A program made the translations under genes and the position numbers. Shown here in pieces: positions 54,994-62,504 of a stretch of 64,000 nt of DNA. The stretch covers positions 3,480,766 through 3,544,765 of the forward strand of contig NZ_CP021425.1 of assembly GCF_002162375.1 (NCBI RefSeq), read 5' to 3'. This stretch comes from Oleiphilus messinensis. Its GTDB lineage: Bacteria; Pseudomonadota; Gammaproteobacteria; Pseudomonadales; Oleiphilaceae. How positions within the stretch are numbered: the first letter of the stretch is position 1; each line of letters opens with the position of its first letter. The notes under the pieces are model-generated. The model did not search any database and was not told the DNA's origin. It saw nothing but the letters and a program-made list of their open reading frames with translations.

Positions 54994-56571
54994 ATGATGA
55001 ATCAATGCAGCGCCCCTTGGTATGAGCTCAATTTAAGCGCGCCACAAGATCGAGTCAGTGCCTGCTGTTACTACTCCGGGGCCTTTGATCAATGGTCTGA
55101 TCCGGTAGAAACAGTTGAGCATCTCTGGAACTCCCCCAACATGCAGCGAATCCGGAAAATTCAGGCTAGTCCACCGGACAACCTGACGGCTTCAGGATGC
55201 CAAGGGTGTAAGTTCTATGAGAATGCTGTGACGGAGAGCCGGAGTACCTACTTTGACTTTAACATTCAGCCTGCAAACCTGTCCGATGCCCAACGCAATA
55301 ACTGGCACCTGGCAAAGCAGGAATTTGAACAGAAAAAAACAGTTTTAAGCAGCACCCCTCTCCGCATCTATGCGAACTTTGGTTTTTTTTGCAATCTCAC
55401 CTGTAATTTCTGCCTCCAGGTGCCACAGCGCAATCGACTAAAAAAAGAAATTATAAAGTCCGATGATTTGTTCCGATGGAAGCCTGCCCTCGCCGCCGCA
55501 CTAACTTTCGATGTAATCGGTGGAGAACCGTTTGCTCAACCGGAAGCACTTAAATTCATCCGTCAGTTCTGCAATGATGATGATCTCTCAGCGGTACAAC
55601 TCAATTTGTATACAAATGGCACATTGCACCACAAGCATCTTGCTCACCTTCAAAACAAGCAAAAGCTATGCTTCTCGATCAGTCTCGATGGTGTGTACGA
55701 TAGCCATGAAAAAATACGAATTGGTAGCCAGTGGAAAGTTATTGAAAATAACATTAGTCAGTTACTCAAAATCAAACAGCAACACCGTCCGGAATGGCTT
55801 GTCACAACAAATTCAACATTACTGCTGGATAACGTAAAATCTCTCCCGGACTATGCCAAATGGCATGTAGACAACAATATCCAAACCTGGTTTTATGACT
55901 TTATCAACACAGCGGGAAACCAGGACACCTATTTCTCGCAGAATATCATTTCCAATCCAAATCTACTCTCCGATATCGAATACTGGGAACACTATTTCAC
56001 TGAAGCAATTGATATCTTCCGAAAGGCGCACCATGTTTATGCAGCAGAAACGTTGGAGCACGGCTATCAGCGAATTATCAGATCATTGCAGGAACAGGAA
56101 TCCGAAAGAAAGTGGATTCGTTCCACACGTCAAAGACCGCCCATTCAACTTATCAGTGCGCAGTCGCAAGATGAAGTAAGGGAGGTGTTGATACCTGAAG
56201 ACAAAAATCTGATTACTCGTTTCACATTCGACAGAGCCGCAGGTCTGTTTCACGAAATGAATGAAGCTGATGCTGTACTGTCTGATTGGGTGAACCTTGG
56301 GGATGAAACAAAAGGAAAAGTCGCGATTCTTCTAAAAGCATTTTGGACGCGCTCCCCTAATCCATTAGATCGCTGCGCCCACATCAGTGTTTTGGATCAA
56401 AACGATCAAGTCATTCGAGGTAGGCGCGACCATAGCAAAACGGATGAAGGCACTGAGTTGATTATGACAGCTCCGCTCGACCAGAATCTGGAAGCGATCC
56501 GAGTCTCCCTTACCCCCACTGGCGAAGGTAAATCATACCTGCCTGTTAGATTTTCAGTCGAACTGGTTTGA
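54994..56571 (+). CDS. Radical SAM protein with N-terminal SPASM-like Cys cluster, copy 2
   Basis: About 525 residues, colinear with copy 1: NQCSAPWYELNLSAPQDRVS, ACCYYSG, HLWNSPNMQRIRKIQ, GCQGCKFYENAVTESRS, then the core CNLTCNFC, DVIGGEPFAQPEALKFIRQF, CFSISLDGVYDSH, and the beta-sandwich tail RVSLTPTGEGKSYLPVRF. The frame opens with a GTG at 54970, overlapping the stop of copy 1 (GTGA); two ATGs at 54994/54997 align with the start of copy 1 and are preferred. The two copies are an ancient duplication and may act as a pair on sequential positions or form a heterodimer. Confidence 0.8.
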   Translation: MMNQCSAPWYELNLSAPQDRVSACCYYSGAFDQWSDPVETVEHLWNSPNMQRIRKIQASPPDNLTASGCQGCKFYENAVTESRSTYFDFNIQPANLSDAQRNNWHLAKQEFEQKKTVLSSTPLRIYANFGFFCNLTCNFCLQVPQRNRLKKEIIKSDDLFRWKPALAAALTFDVIGGEPFAQPEALKFIRQFCNDDDLSAVQLNLYTNGTLHHKHLAHLQNKQKLCFSISLDGVYDSHEKIRIGSQWKVIENNISQLLKIKQQHRPEWLVTTNSTLLLDNVKSLPDYAKWHVDNNIQTWFYDFINTAGNQDTYFSQNIISNPNLLSDIEYWEHYFTEAIDIFRKAHHVYAAETLEHGYQRIIRSLQEQESERKWIRSTRQRPPIQLISAQSQDEVREVLIPEDKNLITRFTFDRAAGLFHEMNEADAVLSDWVNLGDETKGKVAILLKAFWTRSPNPLDRCAHISVLDQNDQVIRGRRDHSKTDEGTELIMTAPLDQNLEAIRVSLTPTGEGKSYLPVRFSVELV

Positions 56572-56584
56572 CCTCTGAGGTCAA
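56568..56584. terminator. Palindrome covering two convergent stop codons
   Basis: TTGACCTCTGAGGTCAA is a perfect palindrome around one base; both the plus-strand radical SAM stop and the minus-strand cytidylyltransferase stop fall inside it. No T-run follows, so its strength as a terminator is doubtful. Confidence 0.45.
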
Positions 56585-57315
56585 GCCTGCTCAGCTTGGT
56601 AAAGCATGAGATCTGACGGGGAGTCTACCTCACCCCACACATCACTGTAAGGCAGAACTTTGACCTTTTCCTTTCCTCGATCAACAATCGCTTGAAATAG
56701 ATCAGTCATGTAAAACCGCTGGAATTCAACCTTAGGCAGTGATTGAATGACTGCTTGGGCTTCCTTCCATCCCTGGGGTCTGATCACAAATAGCCCCATA
56801 TATTGCCCTTGAATACGTTCTATATTAGACGTTTTTTGCCCGATATCTACCAGGTTCGAGTAGGTGTCGAAACAAAATGTTTCAGCATCTGAAAGTGGAT
56901 CCTCAAAACGCTGCTCCCACAATGATTCCCAATTCTCATCATAGGTTAATGCCAACGCAGACTTGCAACTAAGTAGCTGTGCGACGGCTTCAGACTGATA
57001 AAATATATCTGAGTAACTGACAATACACGGATTGCATTCTAACCACTCTTGCGCACAACAGAGTGATGCCACCATATTTGTGCTTGACCAATCTGCATTG
57101 TGAAAGGTAACCAATCCGCGCTGTTCGAGTAACTCATGCTGATAGCCTGTTACAACCCCGATTTCCTCAATACCAGCTCTCTTCAAGGCACTTATTTGAC
57201 GATTCAAAAGAGAAATGCCATTGACTTCCAATAAACATTTCGGGCGGTTCAAGGTGAGTTCGTTCATCCGGCTACCACGACCCGCAGCTAGAATAATTGC
57301 TTTATGATTGCTCAA
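56581..57315 (-). CDS. Nucleotidyltransferase, candidate CTP:phosphoglutamine cytidylyltransferase
   Basis: A 244-residue sugar-phosphate-nucleotidyltransferase-fold enzyme: AIILAAGRGSRMNELTLNRPKCL is the nucleotide-binding signature with the catalytic Arg and Lys; SYSDIFYQ near residue 100 replaces the usual GD, and GEVDSPSDL closes the metal site. In Campylobacter, Cj1416 transfers CMP to L-glutamine phosphate to give CDP-L-glutamine. Its place in an operon right after a glutamine-amidotransferase and a PEP-synthase-like kinase is the same set. It starts with TTG at 57315 on a TTGA overlap with the upstream stop. Sugar-1-phosphate cytidylyl- or uridylyltransferase is the alternative. Confidence 0.75.
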   Translation of the reverse strand: MSNHKAIILAAGRGSRMNELTLNRPKCLLEVNGISLLNRQISALKRAGIEEIGVVTGYQHELLEQRGLVTFHNADWSSTNMVASLCCAQEWLECNPCIVSYSDIFYQSEAVAQLLSCKSALALTYDENWESLWEQRFEDPLSDAETFCFDTYSNLVDIGQKTSNIERIQGQYMGLFVIRPQGWKEAQAVIQSLPKVEFQRFYMTDLFQAIVDRGKEKVKVLPYSDVWGEVDSPSDLMLYQAEQA

Positions 57316-57962
57316 GAGGTTATTCCAAATAATTTACGAATTCTGTTAATGTCTACAAGATTAAAAGCAGGCTCTCGTTCCGGATGCCACATGCAGGCTT
57401 GCCAGTTCAATTGACGATGAGCTATTGCCTCAATTACGGCATCAGCGCTTTCGGCAAGCACGTAAAATCCCTCGGGGCAATCGCGAACAGCATGGTTATG
57501 GTAGCTATTAACCTCTCGCGGGATCCCCGCTACTAGACCGTCCTGATTTCCAATGAAGTTCAACTCATGGCGGGTATCCACATGCCCTGCAATTGAAATG
57601 AGTGTAGTCCCCGCCCAGGTCGCCATTAATTGCATTCCTCTGCAAATACCCAATACGGGAAGTTGGCGGGCTTGCGCCCAATTTAACAACGCAAATTCGG
57701 TTCTGTCGCGCAATGAATATTCATTAATATCATTACCTCCCGATAAAACCAGTGCATCCGGTGCGACAGCCATCAACCACTCGTCTAGCAGGTTAGTATT
57801 GGATTTTTCCTTCGAGATAATACTGTTTGGAACCGGAACAGGGATCCCCCCCAGTGTAACTATCCAGTCCACCAATCTCTGGTCAAGGGCATCCCTCGTT
57901 TCTGAACGGCTCTCAATAAAGTCTATTCGTTGAGTAACAGCTATTCGTACTGAATTGCTCAT
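57312..57962 (-). CDS. Class I glutamine-amidotransferase-like hydrolase, candidate gamma-glutamyl-CDP-amidate hydrolase
   Basis: A 216-residue stand-alone GATase1/gamma-glutamyl hydrolase domain: oxyanion strand DALVLSGGNDI, nucleophile Cys107 in LGICRGMQL, and the His193/Glu195 pair in MWHPERE. Such domains cleave gamma-glutamyl amides. In Campylobacter Cj1417 releases L-glutamate from CDP-L-glutamine to leave cytidine diphosphoramidate. No synthetase partner or channel subunit is encoded beside it, and it overlaps the cytidylyltransferase, which supports the phosphoramidate reading over a PuuD-like catabolic role. It lies 34 bp after the L-glutamine kinase candidate. Confidence 0.75.
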   Translation of the reverse strand: MSNSVRIAVTQRIDFIESRSETRDALDQRLVDWIVTLGGIPVPVPNSIISKEKSNTNLLDEWLMAVAPDALVLSGGNDINEYSLRDRTEFALLNWAQARQLPVLGICRGMQLMATWAGTTLISIAGHVDTRHELNFIGNQDGLVAGIPREVNSYHNHAVRDCPEGFYVLAESADAVIEAIAHRQLNWQACMWHPEREPAFNLVDINRIRKLFGITS

Positions 57963-57996
57963 TCAAACGTCATCTTATGTATGCAAGGATCATAGT

Positions 57997-60342
57997 TTAG
58001 GCGATAATTTCAACTCGGCCTTCTGAGCAGTAAAGGCAAATTTTCTTAACTCTTGACCAAAGCTGAAACAGTTGCTCACCTGCGCCGATTACCGCAGGTA
58101 TTCCCAATTCACCCGCTCTGATCGCCATATGCGAATTCACTCCACCCCACGCTGTAACCAGTCCCGCAATCCGGTAAGTAAATAACCAATCAAAACCAGG
58201 GTCTGCATTCGTTATAAAAACAATCTTACCGTCTATGTCCTGAGGATGATCGATGCCACTGACCGGCGCTAACACGGTTTTTCGGGTAATAAAATTTGGA
58301 CTGGAATCAGGCCACTCAAAAGCCCAGACATCTCTGGGAGATGTAATCAGCGGAGGCAAAGTCGTCGTCATCGTTTCGTGATATCTTAGCTTCCCCCTGT
58401 AAACGGTTTCTTTGACAATCGAACCGGGGTCAACGGTAGACCCGTGAATTTTATAGAATGATGCAACATCACAATAAGCCATATCTTCCTTCGATACGCC
58501 TAACGTGCAACCGTAATCTTTCATGAGTGACAGCGCGTCTGAAATACTCCTTGTAAACTCAAATTTGGCCCACTCCCGCAACTCGATGGCTGATTGCAAA
58601 AATTCGAATAGTCCTACAACATCATGATTTAACTGATGGGTGGACATTAGCACGGAAATTTCTTTCATTTGCGCCAATGTTAGAGAAAAAGGCTCAAGCG
58701 CTTCATTTTTCACAATCTCACGGCTCCAATCAAAGTACTCATCCGGTTTCTCATCATACCGAGGCGAGAGAATATCGTAGGTACCAGGCCTTAAGTGCCC
58801 ATATTTCGCTAGGAAATCGTGCTTGCTCAAACAGTAACGATCAGTCGCCAACTGGCCACTCACTGTTTTCAGGCTTCGCATGAAGCGCTCTGAATCATCC
58901 GGTGTTAGTACCCCGACTGATACCAACGACTTCAAAATCTGAATTGCAATAAATCCTGCACGAGCCAAGCCAGCGAAAGGCAGGGTGCCGTAACGCTTCA
59001 CATCCTCTAACAGCCAATAGATTCGTTCAGTGGTGTCCAGATTAGACTCAAGGATAATTTTTCTGCGTTGCGCCAGCTTCTCCAGTTTTTCTGCATCTTT
59101 CTTCCAAAGTCCTTCCAAAGGATCAATGATACGATTAGTAAGCGATCGCAGACTAATCGCTAACTCCGTGCATTCTGACTCGGAAAAGCCATACGCTATC
59201 AACTTTTTAAGACGATCTTCCAGGTCAAATGAATAACAGGAATAAACAATCTCAAACTCGACTTTATCGTGAAGTCTTGGCTCTTTCAATAACTCATTGA
59301 TATAGTGATCCACCAGTTTTTGCGCCAAATTATCTTGCAGATCCGCAGGCACGAAGGAATTAAATGACACACGAACGTCGATATAAGGTAATCCGCAAAA
59401 ATCGGTCATTAGTGGAAAACTGCGCAAATTACGATAGCCGTAATTATGTCTTTGGTAGGCCCAAATGGAATCGGTTATCAATTCTCGATACAACGACAAT
59501 GCAAATGGTTTAGGCCGCACGCCTATGATTTCGGCAGGATTCCAGTCCGGCATAATGCCATATACGGTTGTTTTGCCCTTGAGAAATGGATGCGCGGACA
59601 TCCCGGTTCGCACAGTATCAGAGATCCTTTGCAGCCTTTCTATCAGTTCATCGCTGCCTACCAATTCACTTGCAATTATTAAAGGCCGAACTTGCAACAA
59701 CCATAACGTTGCCTTTTCTTCGCTTTCTTGCGTGTGTGCAAACTCCAAATCGATCGGAATGCCATCGACCAAATCTAAAAGTTCAGCCAATAAAGCACAT
59801 ACATCTCGTAACATTGAGGGTGGCCGTGCTCGAGGCACGTCGAGCCCCTGCCAGGTACGACCACTTTTTCCTCCGGTTATATGGGATGTATCACCGTTAT
59901 CAACCCAATTAATAATGCGATATGGCGAAGATGTTTTCGGATCATGAGAAAACGCGACCCCTGAGCGAATGACGTTCCGCAACATGGGCTGTATCAATAT
60001 TTGATTGCCATCCAGATCATCATGGTAACTCGCAATAACTTGTTCAATCGCAAGTTCCAGTTCACTCGTTTCAACATTCTTAAGAGATAGATAAGCCCCG
60101 GCCAAAGACGCAGTAGAAGAATCCTCATTCAAACTACTGGAACGTACAATAACCGCTTGTTGATTAAAGCATTCCGCAACTTGCCTTAAACACTTTTTTT
60201 TAGCCCGGCGCCACTGGGACACCGTAAAAAATAATACAGGTAAAATCTTCGCCGACAATAATCCACAGTTCGACAGTATGTGTAATGTCTCTGCCTTCGT
60301 AGAGTTGTGCAAGGATAATTTCTGTTTTTGAACTAACTTCAT
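57997..60342 (-). CDS. PEP-synthase-like enzyme, candidate L-glutamine kinase
   Basis: A 781-residue protein. The N-terminal region (about 50-230) is a PEP/pyruvate-kinase-type ATP-grasp: VIVRSSSLNEDSSTASLAGAYLS, ILIQPMLRNVIRSGVAFSHDP, WLLQVRPLI. A long middle helical region follows (230-640). The C-terminal swivelling domain carries the phospho-accepting His738 in GGVNSHMAIRAGELGIPAVIG. The PEP-binding TIM barrel of true PEP synthase is absent. This is the layout of Cj1418, which phosphorylates L-glutamine with ATP giving AMP and Pi through a phosphohistidine. It is followed by the hydrolase and cytidylyltransferase genes in one operon. Rifampin-phosphotransferase-like function on another small molecule is the alternative. 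Confidence 0.78.
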   Translation of the reverse strand: MKLVQKQKLSLHNSTKAETLHILSNCGLLSAKILPVLFFTVSQWRRAKKKCLRQVAECFNQQAVIVRSSSLNEDSSTASLAGAYLSLKNVETSELELAIEQVIASYHDDLDGNQILIQPMLRNVIRSGVAFSHDPKTSSPYRIINWVDNGDTSHITGGKSGRTWQGLDVPRARPPSMLRDVCALLAELLDLVDGIPIDLEFAHTQESEEKATLWLLQVRPLIIASELVGSDELIERLQRISDTVRTGMSAHPFLKGKTTVYGIMPDWNPAEIIGVRPKPFALSLYRELITDSIWAYQRHNYGYRNLRSFPLMTDFCGLPYIDVRVSFNSFVPADLQDNLAQKLVDHYINELLKEPRLHDKVEFEIVYSCYSFDLEDRLKKLIAYGFSESECTELAISLRSLTNRIIDPLEGLWKKDAEKLEKLAQRRKIILESNLDTTERIYWLLEDVKRYGTLPFAGLARAGFIAIQILKSLVSVGVLTPDDSERFMRSLKTVSGQLATDRYCLSKHDFLAKYGHLRPGTYDILSPRYDEKPDEYFDWSREIVKNEALEPFSLTLAQMKEISVLMSTHQLNHDVVGLFEFLQSAIELREWAKFEFTRSISDALSLMKDYGCTLGVSKEDMAYCDVASFYKIHGSTVDPGSIVKETVYRGKLRYHETMTTTLPPLITSPRDVWAFEWPDSSPNFITRKTVLAPVSGIDHPQDIDGKIVFITNADPGFDWLFTYRIAGLVTAWGGVNSHMAIRAGELGIPAVIGAGEQLFQLWSRVKKICLYCSEGRVEIIA

Positions 60343-60393
60343 TTATTACACTTCCCGCCCGAGCTCATCAAACCAATTCGCCCACAACAATCC

Positions 60394-61665
60394 TTAGTGA
60401 CACAAAAGCGGGGCATAACAAATTTCTTTTCGGATCTGAGTCGATATCTCAGACACAAAGTCACTTGCAATCAATATTACATCCACACGATTTTCCTGGC
60501 TCACAATATCCTGAGGAGCATGAACCTTGTAGCCGTCGATCATAGTTCCCCATTTTTCCTGGTTATTATCTATAAAACCGCGAAACTGTCTGTTATTACA
60601 ATTCACAACAGAAGTTTGATATCGCTTCCTGTAGTGTTCTGACGTACCCCAAATCATAAATGTCAAATCAGAATTCCCTGCATCAAAAAGGTTACCACTG
60701 TAGGCCAAAGGCTCAATCATCGAGCTTTGATTTCGTAACGCGGTAAATATTTTTTCTGTGAGTCGATCACTGACCTTACTACCTATATCGGTACCGTTAT
60801 TCAATTGTTTAGGTAGATATGTCGAAGATTGATTTAAATAATGTCTCAGGAACTTACTATCGCTTGCAATGCAATCAACCTTGTAATTGATAAAACGCTC
60901 ATCAAGCAAGGGTTCAATCTCGTGCTCAAATCGATTTCTTGCCCGGTTATAGACTGCAGATTCAATACGGCATAAATGAGTGATGATTTCGATTGCTTCT
61001 TTTGATATGTCTAATTCATCCCATTTTACCCCGCTATAAGTGATTTTTTGATAAACATCGGGGAACGCCAAATTGTGCCGCCAAGAAAATGCCACCAGGG
61101 ACTCTTCAAACAACTCCGTAATAAAAACCTGATCATAAGCTTTCTCCAGCTCCGCCACAGCTATATCAACAATCTCATCGCAAAAAATGCCCAATTTACG
61201 GGCCTCCATCAGCTCTTTCTCAGGGATATGTCGATGTAAAAGATAATAAAGTTGCGACGCCTCAAAATGATCCGTAATCGATAGGTAACGATTTAAAAAC
61301 TCTTCAAGACTGGAAGTCGATTTTATCAGATCACATTCCTTGCAGCGTGCCGCTTCAGTTTGATCTCCGGTTTCGACGAGGCGTTGCCACCAAAAGTAGT
61401 GCGAAATAAAGCGGTTTACAGGATTCCGCAACATCGTTATGTAGTTCAGGTTGACCGGTCGGCTCTCCAACAAACCGAATACTGTATGACCACTGATCAA
61501 ACGCAGTTTCTCTAATTCAGATTGTGACAAGTCACCAAGTATCTGCCGCTCAGTCCCCGGCCCCATTATCAACGATTCATTCTTGTTTAATAGTTTTACC
61601 ATTTCAAGAGAAGCCGTATAACCTCCACTGTAGGGCAAATGGTCAAATATAATTACAGAGTGCAT
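60394..61665 (-). CDS. PAPS-sulfotransferase-fold protein with C-terminal Rossmann module, candidate phosphoramidate transferase
   Basis: A 423-residue protein. The N-terminal ~250 residues resemble P-loop sulfotransferases: FDHLPYSGGYTASLEM (7-22) for the 5'-phosphosulfate loop and YITMLRNPVNRFISHYF (75-91), where Arg80/Ser88 would bind the 3'-phosphate of the donor. The C-terminus (336-423) is the WGAG-type module seen in two island glycosyltransferases: FMIWGTSEHYRKRY, GFIDNNQEKWG, VDVILIASDFVSEI. It sits 51 bp upstream of the L-glutamine kinase candidate in the same direction. Because the pathway product carries a 3'-phosphate like PAPS, this fold could transfer phosphoramidate rather than sulfate. 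Plain sulfotransferase activity is the alternative. Confidence 0.7.
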   Translation of the reverse strand: MHSVIIFDHLPYSGGYTASLEMVKLLNKNESLIMGPGTERQILGDLSQSELEKLRLISGHTVFGLLESRPVNLNYITMLRNPVNRFISHYFWWQRLVETGDQTEAARCKECDLIKSTSSLEEFLNRYLSITDHFEASQLYYLLHRHIPEKELMEARKLGIFCDEIVDIAVAELEKAYDQVFITELFEESLVAFSWRHNLAFPDVYQKITYSGVKWDELDISKEAIEIITHLCRIESAVYNRARNRFEHEIEPLLDERFINYKVDCIASDSKFLRHYLNQSSTYLPKQLNNGTDIGSKVSDRLTEKIFTALRNQSSMIEPLAYSGNLFDAGNSDLTFMIWGTSEHYRKRYQTSVVNCNNRQFRGFIDNNQEKWGTMIDGYKVHAPQDIVSQENRVDVILIASDFVSEISTQIRKEICYAPLLCH

Positions 61666-62003
61666 ATTTTTTACTGTTCTTAAAAAATTAGTATTATTTA
61701 TCGCACCGTCTCTTTGAGTAATGCGAGTTAGCGATAAAGAATGGCCTTAACATCAATAAATACTGAACAGGCTACCCGAATTCTTTGCGCAAGAATTATG
61801 ATGTTGTTATTCTATTTGGGTATTCAATTAAAATACGATGCTTTTCCATTACTTATAGAATAGCTTAATTCACATTAAAGCAAACACAAGAGTTCACCTA
61901 ACTCTTTGGCAGCGCTCGTAAAGTAACAATTTACCCGAGTGGCTAGATCCGTGGGAACAGCTCGACGGGTATGCGCCGACAACAGACAGGAAAATATTTA
62001 AGA
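61666..62003. other. Spacer between the transferase and SlyD-like genes
   Basis: AT-rich with no supported coding frame. It holds one small hairpin (AATTCTT/AAGAATT at 61779-61797) and should contain both divergent promoters; none is clear. Confidence 0.4.
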
Positions 62004-62471
62004 ATGAAAATAAAAGATGGTGTTGTCGTACGAGTAAAACAAAGTTTGTTTAGTCCTGTTTTCAAATATTGGGGATGCCTGGAAATTACCGGCCTATATC
62101 CGAAGCATTTTCCGTCTCCTATGAGAGAAGAGCTTATCGGTAAAGGTGTGAATGATGCAGTCACTTGCCCTACAGCATTAGGGCAATCACACTATGATGA
62201 AAGTATGGTGATCGAAACCCGGCAAAGTAATTTGAAATCGGAATTGGCTCTAAAACCCGGTATGGTTTTCATCACACAGTTTAATGGCGGTGAGCTCAGA
62301 GGTACAATCAAGGCAATTGACGGTGATATTGTAAAAATTGACTGCAATCACCCATTGGTAGGTGTTTCAGAATTGATTACAACCAACTTTATATTAGAAG
62401 TACGGAACCCGACAGAACAAGACATGCAGGAATTGGCAGAAGCCGCATCCCCCAAAATGAGCATATTTTGA
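62004..62471 (+). CDS. Divergent SlyD/FKBP-like protein
   Basis: A 155-residue protein. The C-terminal part LALKPGMVFITQFNGGELRG..., then VKIDCNHPLVGVSELITTNFILEVRNPTEQDMQEL, matches the SlyD/FkpB pattern (...DxNHPLAG..L.F.v.v..vr.at..E). The N-terminal FKBP half is poorly conserved: MKIKDGVVVRVKQSLF fits the first strand but the usual tyrosine-rich active site is not evident. The His/Cys metal tail of SlyD is absent. It may be a chaperone-only or inactive prolyl isomerase. An in-frame start at 61971 is possible. It is convergent with the Maf gene, so it may help fold an island protein or flagellin. Confidence 0.65.
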   Translation: MKIKDGVVVRVKQSLFSPVFKYWGCLEITGLYPKHFPSPMREELIGKGVNDAVTCPTALGQSHYDESMVIETRQSNLKSELALKPGMVFITQFNGGELRGTIKAIDGDIVKIDCNHPLVGVSELITTNFILEVRNPTEQDMQELAEAASPKMSIF

Positions 62472-62504
62472 GTTTCTATTGATTGTATTTCTACTGTCAA
62501 AGCG

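Noticed and set aside
57312-57962. PuuD-type gamma-glutamyl-GABA hydrolase
   Set aside because: No other putrescine-degradation genes; the overlap with the nucleotidyltransferase favours the phosphoramidate pathway.
57997-60342. Ordinary PEP synthase or pyruvate phosphate dikinase
   Set aside because: The PEP-binding TIM-barrel domain is missing, and the gene lies with an amidotransferase and nucleotidyltransferase rather than carbon-metabolism genes.
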